Shown here in pieces: positions 10,961-22,620 of a stretch of DNA of 64,000 nt (the first letter of the stretch is position 1; each line of letters starts with the position of its first letter). The stretch covers positions 134,795-198,794 of the forward strand of contig VTPC01091033.1 of assembly GCA_011009095.1 (NCBI GenBank), in the 5' to 3' direction. The notes beneath the pieces were generated by a model. That model ran no database searches and was not told the DNA's origin. It saw only the letters and a program-made list of their open reading frames with translations. The position numbers and the translations under genes are program-made. Source of the DNA: Ignelater luminosus (lineage: Eukaryota; Arthropoda; Insecta; Coleoptera; Elateridae).

Positions 10961-11839
10961 AAGTGTGTTATACTCGCATTAGCAAAAGAACGTTTAAAGG
11001 GTATTTCATTTCTCTTGGCGCAGTATATATTAACGTCATGGCAACAATGGGCGAAGAAGTTCATCTCCTTGTCAAGTGTGACAGTGAAATGTAGATGTTT
11101 TAATTAGATTTAAGGAAGAAGTCAGTCACAATTCCCCTGGATCATTAATTTTGCGACGCCTATGAGGTAACAAGAAACAAAAACTCCACTCACTTATTAT
11201 ACTAAACTAATAATCTCGAATTTCTCTTAACAATCTGCATACCTAATTAATAGAAATAATTGCTGACTCCTAATTTAATTTGAAATTAGATGGAAGTGAT
11301 TATATTTAAGTTTTCTTTTTTTTCTGTTTCTTAATTAAGATTGAGTTTCCACGCTTGCAAGTTTTGTTATTTAGAAGATCATTTCATAACTAGAATAAAA
11401 AACGAATTAGTAAATGTGGTAACTCCTTCCAGCAAGAAAGAACAAAAGAAGTTTACTATCCCATTTCAATCCATTTCCTTTTAAGTTTTTACATTCAATA
11501 ATCGATTACACAACCGAAATTATTCAACAACAATTTTCCGCATCGGTCTTCACAGTCCATTAATGGTGACTTTACAAGCGCAGTTCTGGCCTTAATTCAT
11601 TCGACCATAGTTTGTAAGTGCCCTAGGACATGTACATTCTCGGTTTCAAGAACAAAGAATCTCGCATAACCTTTATGAGTTTTGGCCAGTTCAGGGATGT
11701 ATAACGTTAAAAGAAATAACGTTATTAATCAAAAAACTACCTCTTGGCAATAAAAAAATTGAAATACAACATACCATTTATACTCATTAGTTCATAGAAT
11801 AAACACATGCAGAGCAGATTGAGGGATTACGGACGCCAT

Positions 11840-12165
11840 GAGTATTTGCCCGCAGTAGGATTGAAACTAAACCGTGAAAAACAGGACCGGATAGCGTATA
11901 AAAAACTGTTTTGTAATGCATAATCTCACAATATACAGCTACTTCCAATTAAACCTGTAAATAGAAGCAGTAATTGCTTTGATCATACTCATACGATATA
12001 CCCTTCGATGTTTTTGATTCCCGGCACGAATTAGTTTCAAGTCGATTAAAGTTTCAATCTTAGGGCAACTAACCGTAACCCAAATTAAGTAAACGAAAGT
12101 TGACATTAATAATAATTGTTCTTTTGAGGTTCTCTTCAGTAAAGTGTGTTCGTCTGGAAGTTAAA
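11840..12165 (+). repeat. Interspersed repeat family R, copy 1
   Basis: Shares two blocks with other copies. Its first part (about 11840-12050) is the reverse complement of 28195-28330. Its last part, CCGTAACCCAAATTAAGTAA through GGAAGTTAAAAAACTGAGAA, recurs at 17665-17785 in the same orientation. No coding capacity was recognised. It directly precedes the gypsy pol relic, so the family may be LTR or untranslated sequence of a retroelement, but no LTR ends were identified. Confidence 0.55.
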
Positions 12166-12239
12166 AAACTGAGAATGTTGTTTTACTCCTTGCTACCATT
12201 AATTCAAAATGTCGATCCCTTAAGGTGGCATATGATTGT

Positions 12240-12950
12240 TTGGCCAAACTAAACTATGATGATCGGTAACCACCATAAACTTAACAACCTTCTAAATAGT
12301 AGCTCAGTTTTTTCGCATTCCACAAAACTGCAAGACTTGAATATTGTCTCTTCGTAGCACCAAGTGACCTAGAAAGATAACAAATAACGTGTTTCCGATT
12401 GGCATAATTTTGAGTCAGAATTGCACCAATCCCATATGCAGATGCAACCAAACAAAAGAGATGATCAAAATTAGGGATGGAAAGAATAGGAGAACTAATG
12501 AACGCATCTTTGATTTTCTTCAAAGAATCCTCCCAAACAAGCTTTGTTGCCTTTCTCAGTAAGTTGGTCAAAAGCGCAATTAAACTTGAAAGCACTGTTA
12601 TAAATCGGCGGTATCACCAGTAACAGTTTTAAAAGCGGGCATATTTACAAAGCAATCAACCTTTTCATGATCTACATGGAGACTTTGCCTACTCACTATT
12701 TCAATTCTGACCTACCAAAATAAGTCTTCTCCCGATTTAACTTGAGGTCAGCTTTCGACAGACGATTAAAAACTTGTTGCAGAATCTCTAAATATTTTTC
12801 GACAATAACGTCATCAAGATAACAAAAGACATGCGGTTCCAACTCTGGCCCTAAAGCAGTGTCTACCAAACGTTGAACAGTGGCAGGAGCATTATGACGA
12901 CCAAAAGGAAGTCTACCAGGCGCTGTACACTTACTGTTATCATCTAATTC
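12240..12950 (-). pseudogene. Ty3/gypsy RT-RNase H fragment
   Basis: Minus-strand reading gives PGRLPFGRHNAPATVQRLVD, then LGPELEPHVFCYLDDVIVEK with the YLDD catalytic box of reverse transcriptase near 12800. NRLSKADLKLNREKTYFG follows. A further frame (12281-12595) has LTNLLRKATKLVWEDSLKK, FCLVASAYGIGAILTQ and HVICYLSRSLGATKRQYSS, the connection and early RNase H region. The first RNase H acid is altered (ASAYG instead of the usual TDASxxG). Upstream RT and downstream integrase are missing; the sequence stops where the GC-rich repeat fragment begins. Confidence 0.85.
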
Positions 12951-12954
12951 GTTT

Positions 12955-13031
12955 CGACAGGCCCAAGAAATACAAACGGCCCGATGGACCTAAAGGGCTG
13001 AGAAATCCAAAAGGCCCGAGGAAGTCATATG
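12955..13031 (-). repeat. GC-rich 9-bp-periodic repeat, fragment D
   Basis: Minus-strand relative of the hAT-like copies A and B, seen on the plus strand as a run of 9-bp steps such as CGGCCCGAT and AAAGGCCCG. It ends where LINE-related sequence begins. Fragment C at 15545-15612 has the same orientation on the far side of the LINE. Confidence 0.55.
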
Positions 13032-15544
13032 TTAATTACATTTCGGTTTCAGGGGTTTGACTCTTCTTCGGCCAAAATGCAAATGGGGATTTGTGGGGGC
13101 AGTGATGTCGAGGTCAGATGCAGTTCGCGTTAATCCTGTGTCTTGTTTTAAAGTGATAAGCGTCTGATGTGCTGTGTGTGTAGTAGTAGTAGTTGTTGCA
13201 GTACTAGGTATAGTAGTAGCAGTCGTGTTGATGAGGCGGCGCGACAGTTCTCCGTTGTTATTTCGGTGGAGAAGGAAAGGTTTGTGTTGTAATAGTGATG
13301 TAAGTGATGCAGTGTGTAAGTTTGTGTCGCGATGGTGTGTGGTGGTGGGTCCGTGGATGCCCCAAACCTCCCAAATACAAACGTAGCGCGGAAGGCCCTA
13401 TTTACGTCGCTCGGTTGCTTCACAGAGAACGGTGGATGAGATCTTATCTATAGATAAATGGAATGTCGAAAAGTATGCCCATCAACTCGGGAGTGAGGTT
13501 TTCGGCACGTTTCATCATAACAGAAGGCGGATGTTTGTTTCTTTTTAGATTTTCGGTGCGGGAGAGAAGCGGCGTTTCTGAAAATGTCGAAAACGTGCTT
13601 TTTATTTTGTTCCACCCCTCATGATTCGAGGCGCACATGTACAAAGAAATTTCCGTTCTGTCGCAAACTTCCCCCGGAGGGTAGAAGCGCTCCAGGTGGA
13701 TAATCTTCCTGTAGATGGTCTTCTCTTTCTGTCGGATTCTCCTGATGGCATACGGCAGTGCGGAAGCGAAGACGGTGAATCGGTAATCGATCACGGGTCT
13801 GATGAAGGTTTTGTATGTGCATAGTAACGTCTGGGAGTGGCATCCTGGAATGCCGCTGCAGATTCTAGAGAGAAAGCCGCTGCACTGCTGAACAACGTCC
13901 AGGCAGCGCTTCAGCTCGTCGTTCCATTTCATGGGGATGAAAGTGATGCCAAAGCACTTGACGGATGACGAAGGTTGGAGGTGCGAGCCCCACAGTTCCA
14001 GGCGTACATCGTCGGGATCGAATCTGGCTGTATGAGTATAGCGGCAGAATGAGAGTTCGGTCTGATTATTCATTCTCGGAACCAAGTTTCCAGGCGTCCT
14101 AGTTCGTACGCCAGAATTCTCCATCCCTCGGCAGAGTTTCGAGACGTCACCCACAGAGCCGTGTTGTCCGTGAATTGGGAAAGGCAGTGGCAGTAAAAGA
14201 TGAATAAGAGTACACCCTGGACGTAGCCCTGTGTACTCGCACGCGATGTTGGTGGATGAATCAATAGCTGCTGATTAACCGGGAAAAAAGGAAAAAAAGA
14301 ATCCCCTCGTGCCAGATCTTATCCAAGGCCCTCTCGATATCGAGAAACGTGAACGTTACGCAACATCGAGAGTTGAAGGCTACCAAGATGTCGGTGTGGA
14401 TATGGAGAATAAGGTGCATGGTGAATCTGCCGGGACGGAATCCAGACTGATGCTCTAGGAGGAGATTGTGAGCATCTAGGTGTGCTCGGAGTCTATTTGC
14501 CAATATTCTCTTAAACACTTTGCCTAGAACGTTGAGAAGGGAGATAGGTCGGTAAGATGTTAGGTTGATGCACGGCTTTCATGGTTTGTGGATCATGAAG
14601 ACCGTCGCCTCCTTCCAAGTGGAAAGGAAATATCCGCAGCAGAGGCAATAGTTGAATATGAGGGTGAGTAAAACTGTGGTTGCAGGTGGCAGGTGTCGAA
14701 GAGCTCTCCTGAAAGAATCGTTCCCCATGGGGAATTTTTACCGGAAAAGAGCGCCTCGGCAGTTTCCTTCTCGAGGACAGGACTGATGATGCCTGAGATG
14801 AGATCCGGGGGATCCGGAGCGGGAGACGTTGATGCGGAGAGCGATGTTGGAATCGAGGCAGACGTCGTAGTTGACTGTGCTGAGGGCTTGAGCATCAAAT
14901 ACTGAATCGTTTAAAGGTTGATGGACTTCTTCCAGGGCAGAGAATCGGCTGTTATGTTGTCGTTTTAGTTAAGATGAGATTCCTGGGAAGCTTTCTGTCC
15001 AGTGGGAATTTTGAGTTTGTGCCAGACTCTGGCGTCGTACCAGTGGTCCCGATCCGAACAAGCGACCGACCAGTGCTCCTTCTTTATCTGGGTCACATGT
15101 CGGCGGACGATAGCGTCGAGTCGATTCCACTGCGTTTTCGCCACTGGATCGTGGATGCGGACATATTCTCTGTATACTCGCCGCTTTTAGCAAATGATTT
15201 GGCTGAGAATGGGATTGATGGTCATCTCGAGTACGGACGCTTAGACAGCTTCTTGGATAACTGAAGTCACTTGTTGGACGGTGGCTTCGATGTTTTCGAT
15301 TGTCTAAGAGTCGCTCGTGGAGAACGTTGTTTCCCACGTGGGCTTGGAATTCTTCCCAACGGACATTGTTTCAGTCTCTGAAAGTGCAACAAGCGTTCTA
15401 GGGAATCTGCACTTGAAATAAAATAGAGTCGGTGACAAGTGGCAGATGGTCGGAGGCGATAGGAGCGGTAATAATAGCCGGGAATTCCAAATGAGGTGTT
15501 AGGGCGTCGTGACGACGATGTGGTCTATGATGGAGAGAGACAAA
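13032..15544 (-). mobile_element. 5'-truncated Jockey-like LINE
   Basis: One non-LTR retrotransposon relic, GC-richer than its flanks, running from the end of its endonuclease (about 15540) to a 3' untranslated stretch (13032-13440) with GTA-rich simple sequence. It is bracketed by two same-orientation pieces of the GC-rich repeat, consistent with insertion into that repeat. No clear target duplication or poly(A) tail is visible. Confidence 0.7.
13444..15540 (-). pseudogene. Jockey-like LINE pol (endonuclease end, linker, RT)
   Basis: Minus-strand order: IIDHIVVTTP and IASDHLPLVTD, the C-terminal APE-endonuclease motif with its SDH; an ADA-like linker ending in YDARVWHKLKIPTGQKA; RT start FKRILANRLRAHLDAHNLLL with HQSGFRPGRFT and FTFLDIERALDKIWHEGI, including the catalytic Asp in LDIE; and, after a gap, RLELWGSHLQPSSSVKCFGI, SGFLSRICSGIPGC and LLCTYKTFIRPVIDY in the 236-codon frame 13444-14154. 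The YxDD box lies in a deleted or scrambled interval around 14200. Many stops and shifts. It copied its own RNA into DNA at nicked target sites. Confidence 0.85.
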
Positions 15545-15612
15545 AGAGGTCCTAACGGCCCGACAGACCCGAAAGATCCAAACGTCCCGAAAGGCCGAAA
15601 AGTAAAAAAAAA
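15545..15612 (-). repeat. GC-rich 9-bp-periodic repeat, fragment C
   Basis: Plus strand shows CGGCCCGACAGACCCGAAAG followed by more 9-bp steps, ending in an A-rich run. It has the same orientation as fragment D, and the LINE lies between them. The TAGAGGCC terminus is absent here. Confidence 0.55.
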
Positions 15613-16059
15613 ACACAAAAAAGTTCGATACATTTCAGTTTTATGCGGAGACATTCACCTTCACCAGTTTGTGCTTAAATATCAAGTCCATACAATCGAC
15701 GTAGACAATACGCATAAACAAATTTTCGATTCGAGCAAGTAAAATCAATTAAAAATTAAGAAAAGTAAACAAAAAGGACTAAAATAATAAGAAAAGGTAT
15801 ACTAAAGATTCCTAAAGGAATGAATATGAAAAATTTACCTTTAGCTCTAAATTAGCCCAATGTGTCCTTGGTCTTGCAAATCCTGCATAAACAATAACTA
15901 AACTTATAAACTAATTTGCCAACCCAACAATAACTAAGGGAAATCACTATAAAGATCCACCAAAGGTGACATAAGACCTGCACAATTGCTTCAAATCAAG
16001 CTTGTTCTGTACCCAAGGAGCTTTATAGAAAAAGAAAATCTCGCTACTTGTAAAAACTA
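15613..16059. other. No gene recognised
   Basis: A-rich intergenic or intronic DNA between the GC-rich repeat fragment and a family R copy. No coding or repeat structure noticed. Confidence 0.5.
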
Positions 16060-16300
16060 TTGTGAGTCAGTTAGTGATTCAAATTACAATTCAGTCGGGG
16101 GTACCCGAACTGATGTTCAACACTTGGCGGGAACGCCACAAACTGATCTCCGCGCTTCCGCAGTCTGCTGATGAGTTAACAGAAAAGTTTTGCAAGCAGC
16201 TTAATTATTGTAATATAATATGATTGCTGTTTCATGCTAACGTTCGGGGCAGGAATTCTGCAAAAACTATGATGATGACTTTAAAAGCTTATTAAAGAGT
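16060..16300 (+). repeat. Interspersed repeat family R, copy 2
   Basis: Contains GGTACCCGAACTGATGTTCA, GCAGTCTGCTGATGAGTTAA and an AAAACTATGATGATGA end. It matches copy 3 (17880-18090) at about four of five positions in the same orientation, and the minus-strand copies at 25200 and 50700. A Tc1/mariner-type relic lies between copies 2 and 3. Confidence 0.7.
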
Positions 16301-16439
16301 GAACACGCCAAAATAGGGACACTAAAAGCCTCTCGTAATTAAAACCCAATAAGGTATAATAAGTCTATCTCGTTTATTTGAAAATCGCACACTAATTTTA
16401 TAGTTAAAAATTGTTTTACATTACTCTGGATTTACACTG

Positions 16440-17260
16440 TACGCTGCTGAACGTACTGTATTTCTTATGTGGCTTATGAGTTTTTGTACAAGTTCTTTTG
16501 ATATCACGTTTGAGGCTGCCATTCACTTATTACATCGAAAATTTTCTTGTGTCTCAGCAACTTCATCTGTTTTCTTCAAAATTGCTTTCAAAATCGCTAG
16601 GTCGAAGTTCTGGGGCGTTCGGTGGATTGTACTCTTTCGGGACGCAATGAACGTTCTAGCATCATTAGAGTAGTGGCAGATTGCAAGATCTGGTCAGAAG
16701 AGTGGTTTGATGCTCTGTTGATTTAGAAATGGCAAAAGACGTTTTCTAAGCTTTCCTTCGTGTCAATTTCTGAATTAATCGGTCGTATAGACATGAGCAT
16801 TCTGCTCTTCAAGTCGCAAAAACAAATGGCTTGCCAAACGACAATGTTGTTTAAGAATTTTGCCTTCTTTTTCGTCTTACAATGCTCTGGAACATCTTGG
16901 CGACTAATTGAAGTATAGAAGTATTGTCCTGAAAGGTTGTTGAAGTTGGTGAAGCAGTATGTTTAATCGTCCATTACAATGCAAGGGCATTTAGTCAATA
17001 GATTCACGTACGACTTACGTGATCTGGTTTTCATGACTAAATTTTGTCTTGCATCCCGATCTGGAGCAGATTGTGCCCTGTAAGTTTTGAGTTCAGGTCG
17101 CTGTTTTACCTTTTGGACGTAAAACTGTGGCATTTTCACTGTCTTCGGTACATCTCGCTTGGAAATGATATCAAACAATTTCTGTGTCTCGATTTTGGCG
17201 TCTTCACTCACAAAGAAAAAAATTTTGCCTGCTGTGGTTTTCCCATAACATTTTCAAAGG
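16440..17260 (-). pseudogene. Decayed Tc1/mariner-superfamily transposase
   Basis: Minus-strand frame 16963-17211 reads ISKRDVPKTVKMPQFYVQKV and then the ARKxK-type linker before CIVMDD, whose Asp would be the first catalytic acid. Other frames give WQAICFCDLKSRMLMS with INSEIDTKESLEN, then VPKEYNPPNAPELRP, the sequence before the third acid in these transposases. The third acid is not preserved. Its similarity is to insect transposases with D-D-37/39 spacing rather than true mariner. No inverted ends were identified. Confidence 0.6.
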
Positions 17261-17649
17261 CCGATAATTTCGAGTGAACGTCACAAGTCTCGTTACTGTA
17301 CAAACTGGTCGTGTCTAGAATTCTCAATGTAACATTTTTCGGTTTTAGCATATAAGTACTCTAGTCGTGTCTTGTATGTATTGTAAGAAAACAAAATAAA
17401 TTACCTTAGGGTAATATAGAAATTGTTTCGATTAGTAACTACAGTCGTCGCAGAAAAAAAAAGGTTTTATTGTAGCTGCTTGCGCTTGAAGTTAGCTGCT
17501 ATATTCATAATACAATAGGCGCGTTCAAGATTATTCAGCTGACCTCAACGGTTGAGTTGCTGACAATACAGTTTTGCATGTTTCCGCTGCCTTAAGTGAC
17601 TAGAATTTCACTGCTGCTCAGCACTGTCAGCGTAATTATCGCTGAATCA

Positions 17650-18245
17650 ACAGTTGAGTCCCGAAGGGAGACTAAACCGTAACCCAAATTAAGTAAACAA
17701 AAGTTGACATTAATTTGGAATGGTTTTTTTAGGTTCTTTCCAGAAAATAGTGTTCGCCTGGAAGTTAAAAAACTGAGAATACACAAGAATCGACATTTCA
17801 AAATGTATCTTTCTATTTCAAACTGAAAGTCCCTAGTGCGCAAAAAACTATATGCTGGTAGTAGCGCAGACAAGTCACTCAGTTTCAGATGTAAATGCGA
17901 TCGAGGGTACCCGTACTGATGTTGAACACTTAGCGGGATCGCCACAAACTGCCCTCTGCGATTTCGTAGTCTACTGCTGAGTTAACAGAAACGTGCTACA
18001 AGCAACTTAGTTACTGTAATGTACTGACTATTGTTTTATATTGACAAACAGGACAAAAATTCTAAGAAAACTATGATGAATTTAAAATCCTAATAATTAA
18101 AATCCAAGAACGAGATTAACCTAAATACTGTTATTTTACAAACAAAACGAAATTATTTATAAAAACCAAAAACGTATCAAATCAGTATTTTGAAGAACAT
18201 CCGAACGAAAACGTAACAAAAACGATATTTTACGTCTTACACATC
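17650..18245 (+). repeat. Interspersed repeat family R, copy 3 (longest)
   Basis: The fullest copy: CCGTAACCCAAATTAAGTAA block, then a middle with CTGGTAGTAGC, then GGTACCCGTACTGATGTTGA and the GAGTTAACAGAAACGTG core, and a tail from GAAAACTATGATGA to AACGTATCAAATCAGTATTT. The tail is shared with the reverse complement of 25060-25210. No protein-coding frame was recognised. Confidence 0.65.
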
Positions 18246-21189
18246 TCGCTCAAATTGACTAAAAGAGTTAGTAGGTTATAAATTCTTGACTCACTGATCA
18301 AACGACTTCATAGGTCGTGAAGCTTGAAGGTAGCTAAGTAAAGCCTTTTGTCAGGTTGGACTTGATCGTTTATTGTTATCTCCGGAACGGAATATCGTAT
18401 CGAAAGAAAACAACAACAAACAAACATTAGGCTATAACTCGAAAAGATAATCAAAGGTATCGAATCTTGCTTTAAACAAAAAATTAGTTTTTGAAGGTTA
18501 GGTCAATAATGTGCAGTTTTTTTTTTGTAGCCACGGTAATAAGAGAGATAGATGTCCAATACTATGGAATTTTGAACGCCCTGTATACTTTTCTACAATA
18601 AAGTACGCAAGAGAATTATCAATTTGAAAAATTCTAGAAGAAAATCGTTTTACATTCAACCAAATGTTACACATATTCACAAAAAAAAACTTTTTCCCCC
18701 TAGCACAATCTCAGTAACTTTTAAACGATGTAATCCCGAATTTTTATTTTCCCTTGGTCCCATTCAGTCTACAATTTTCTATGATATATCGAATCTATAA
18801 GCTTGAGGAATATTAAAACTCTCCTCTTCTGTTTGATCTGTGTGTTTGTTCGATTGCCCATTGGTATTCTCGTCACGGATAAAAAGCAATAACTAAGAAG
18901 GATATTAAAAAGTGGACCAGTATGTATAAAGTTGTCCGCCATCACTGTCACCTTTTTATGAGTTGTGTGTGTGTGTATACAAGTTTCTTTTTAGTACTAC
19001 GTCTCTTGATGGTGGATGTATACGCGAGTGTGTGTGTATTATATGGATATATACTAATATGTGTGTGTGTGTGTGTGTGTGTGTGTCTTGAGTATTGCGC
19101 TAGGAATGAAAAGTTGTGACAAAGAGTCAGACTAGGTGGGTGGAATCGAAATGAAGACATTTTCTTTTGGTTCGTGTCCTAGCATCGTAAGCAGCGCAAT
19201 GTTCCTTCTTTATACATTGATTCTTGCCGCAAGCTCGCGCTGCACACAACGAAACTCCGCCAAGTTTATTTATTGCAATATTAGTTTTCCGTCGGGCTAA
19301 AATTTCGAGCGATTAATTACGCTTCGGGGAGGAAAGAAATTCCTTTGCGAAAATAAAGAAGGGAAGAGGAAGGAGGAAAAAAATAATAAAATAAATAAAC
19401 TCGTCGCATTGTTTAAATGCGCTCCAGAAATGATGGATGTTCCTTGCTGTCGTCTGAATTCACAACAAGTAACGAGGGAAGCGTTATAATTCGGTGTCTT
19501 TAGTATTCACAGCTCATTTTATTAATTCAACTTTTAATTTAATTTTGCGCATTGCGGCTCATAACTTTTTAGGATAATGGAAATTATTGAAGTGCCTCAG
19601 CTACACTGATTAACTTATAACTTTACGCTTGTCTGGTCTAGTTTCATTTTACTATTATCATCAACTACTAAATACAGCTCACTACTTAGGAAACTCGCTT
19701 TTAATATCATTCATATTTATTACCACACAAAACTTTGATGATAATAATAATCCTTATACATATTAAGATGATTAAATTCTAGAAACTTGAGCTATTTTTA
19801 TAATTTTACTGAACTAATAAAATTCTCCAGCTTAGTTAGGATGATGTTCGTTCATAAACCGAGGGACAATTACTTACAATTTATTATCTCACTCTATTTC
19901 AATTTTATACTGAAATAGACTAAACCATAACGTACAAACTTACAAGATTTATCGAGCCTACTAGACACTAGATAGTTAGAATTCATCCCGGTTTAAATTC
20001 TTAAATTACTCCTGACGGTATCTGCCAGCCTTTAACAGCAGTATATATGTAAGATTTATTTCATTCATAGAATAGTTTCCCGTTTCGTAATGCTATTAGT
20101 CATTACGGTCCAAAATTCCCTAATACTTTAGTCCGTCGAAAAAGTTGCTTCTCTTGTCAACGCTTTTGGTTTGAAACAAGTCAGTAAGTAGTGAGGTATA
20201 AAAGACTTTGAATTCTCGATTCTAGAGATCTATAAGTCAATTACTCGAAGACTAGCTAGTTAACCCATTCTTTGTAGTTTTTCGTGTGTTAAGCTGCTTT
20301 TTGTTATTATTAAGTTCTTCAACAAATTTAGATTCTCCAGATCATATTTTGGACGTGACTCTTTGTGATGGTTTGGGAAGACATTATTTGACTCTTAAGG
20401 AGAATATCCTGTTTTGGTTTTTATTATCCAAGTTTCATGGTTGTTTTGGGTAACCTCCGGCATCACAGCATCGTCGGCTAGAAGATTAATCCATTTGCAG
20501 CGTAGACTTTTACAACAGTTCAAGAGAAAAGAAACTAATAGCAGGTAAAGTAAGATAAACAATCAAAATTTAGAACTTGTTAGAAAAAAGGTTCTTCATT
20601 TTTGATCTGGTGTATCCATAGCTCTGTCAAAGATATCCGATGCTGCGTGAACTCTTAAGAATTTCTTGATTCGGAGGCTTCTCCTAGTCAAATTGCACTC
20701 GATGAAAATTGCTGACATGTCCAGCTTGTACAAAATCTGCAAAATTCATTCAAAACAGTCTCATTCGAGCATGAAGAGATTTCTTTCCTTCCATTATCGA
20801 TGTCTACCGGACCATCGATCTCAACCGTAAACCTTGGCAAAATCACTCAACTCGTTCCGAAAATAAACGACGCCCTTGTTCCGACATATTTCGCATTGGC
20901 ATACGCTTCTTAAATTATCAACTACTCCAATAGTTTATGGAACTTTTCCCGCCTCTGTTGATTTTCAGGCAAGATTTAAAAATGATTGAATTTCTACCTT
21001 TTGGATTTTTGGGGCATAGTCGATTAATTCTGGCAATATTTTCTGAAGATTCTGTCAGAAATACGATTTGATCCGGAGTTATTCTTGTGTCTTTCTGGGT
21101 AAGATAAATTTTTGTCAATATCAGCAAATCATTCTTGTTTAATGTCCGCCGTTATATTTTAGGGGTAGAAGAAATGAATAAGCCTCTCT
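18246..21189. other. No gene recognised; solitary TIR and GT microsatellite
   Basis: AT-rich DNA. A terminus-like sequence lies near 18575 (minus-strand TACAGGGCGTTC followed by CAAAATTCCATAG), likely a solitary end of a Tc1-type MITE. A GT microsatellite sits at 19061-19086. The stretch around 19240-19420 is less AT-rich and might be conserved non-coding sequence, but this cannot be tested here. Confidence 0.45.
19061..19086. repeat. (GT)13 microsatellite
   Basis: Twenty-six bases of uninterrupted GT, with shorter TG runs at about 18965 and 19030. Confidence 0.95.
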
Positions 21190-21264
21190 TTGTACATCTT
21201 AAAATTAGTATTACAAGGATTATTAGAAGATCACAGTGAGGTTATCTTTGAACGTCATAAAGAT

Positions 21265-21282
21265 TGGCGCCCAACGTGGGAT
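21265..21282 (+). other. Retroelement primer-binding site, tRNA-Lys type
   Basis: TGGCGCCCAACGTGGG is complementary to the 3' end of an animal tRNA-Lys (ending CCCACGTTGGGCGCCA), the primer used by many gypsy-type elements. It lies just upstream of gag- and pol-like sequence on the same strand. The LTR that should end immediately before it could not be delimited. Confidence 0.7.
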
Positions 21283-21349
21283 CTTGTTCTTTTTTCTTTC
21301 TTTTCCTTGGTTGCACTGAATCTTAAATTTACATTCTATTTCATTTGTT

Positions 21350-22620
21350 CAAATATGTCTAATTTTAAACTTGATATCCACTGTTTAAAGAAAGATGAAC
21401 TTAATTATGAATATGGTGTGCATGTGTGATCGTCTTGACATCTATATATAGAAACGCCAAAATTTCATCCAGCATCAATCTCCCAATTATAAATTCCATC
21501 TACTAAATGATATTACACCCAGAACTCAAGATACTTCTGAAAGTATTCTTGAATATCTTTCTTGGATGTCTGCCATTTTCCAACGTTATGACAAAATGTC
21601 GCCAGAAAGTATCATTGTTCGAACCTTAGCTTCCGTGTATACTACTTAACTTCCTGCTATTCATACTTTAGAAGAATCAGAGAAAGAATTTCTTAAGTTA
21701 GGAACCAAAAATCATCATGCCCATCATTATATCCCACCTACTAAAAAGCATCATAATTATGTTAAGGCGGACTTAGTCTTCTTATCTGCTGAACCGCGTC
21801 GATTGGAAATTCGTCAACTCATGTCATGTAGAGATGAAATAACCGGCTCTAATAAAACTCTCAGCTGCTGAAATTGTCAAAAGTTAGGCCATGCTGTTCA
21901 AAATTGTTACCATGTTACTGCTGCTGTAAGCTTGACTTTACCGTACTTAATTGTTCTCGTTGCTCTTTGGGAAAAGCGACTTGGAGACACTAAATCGTCG
22001 CGAAATTTAAGGAAAATATTTTGGCAGATTTTATCACCGCATATGAGTTTTGATTAAGTACGGGCATCGAAGATGTATGACATTTTGCCGTTGAGATTAG
22101 TTTTTCTGAAATTAACGATATTCATGGTGAAAGCTTCTCAACAGCTTCTGAAAAATCAATTTTTGAGCACTGAGCCTGAGATGATACTAACTAATCCTAT
22201 TTCGTTTCACCCTTTAAACAAAAGATCATTATGAGAAATTAGAGAAAATGTTGGCGGCTGGTGTGATTGAACCTTGCAACAGCGCTTGGTCATCTCCTGT
22301 ATGCTTTGCGCCTAAAAAGAATGGTAGCTACAAATATTGTGTAAATTTTTGACAATTAAACGCAGTTGCCTTACAGGACTCTTATCCACCTACCAATGCT
22401 CCAATCCTTTGCAGAGGTTAATAGATCAAATCCTAGCCGCAGATTTACAACCATCAGCACTGGTCTATTTTCAGGGCACCATCATTGTAACCCAATATTT
22501 TGAAAATCATTTGCACATTTCGGGTAAGGCAATTTTGTAGACCTCTGTTGAAATACTTGGGCTATGTTAGGGATCAATTTGCTCTTTGTCCAGACCAAGA
22601 AAAAGGCCCCCCGTCATTCT
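21350..22620 (+). pseudogene. Ty3/gypsy gag-pol relic
   Basis: Downstream of the primer-binding site, a gag-like region is followed at 21866-21910 by a canonical CX2CX4HX4C zinc knuckle (C-stop-NCQKLGHAVQNC), with the second position now a stop codon. RT begins at about 22227: HYEKLEKMLAAGVIEPCNSA, WSSPVCFAPKKNGSYKYCVN and a stop at the FRQLN position. RT catalytic boxes are not found. The order PBS, gag, knuckle, RT shows one collinear deleted element that cannot make its proteins. Confidence 0.75.

Larger units (their letters stand above)
9291..11839. other. No gene recognised
   Basis: About 2.5 kb without a recognisable gene. It contains two trinucleotide-rich patches (9914-9956 and 10943-10960). 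The minus-strand frame at 9781-9963 is poly-Gly only because of the CCA/CCG repeat and is not taken as a gene. Confidence 0.5.

Noticed and set aside
16060..18245. Family R copies 2 and 3 as LTRs of one element
   Set aside because: They flank a DNA-transposase relic rather than gag-pol, and the same blocks occur singly and inverted elsewhere.
21600..21625. tRNA-like B box (GTTCGAACC)
   Set aside because: Within the gypsy gag relic, with no acceptor stem or A box upstream.
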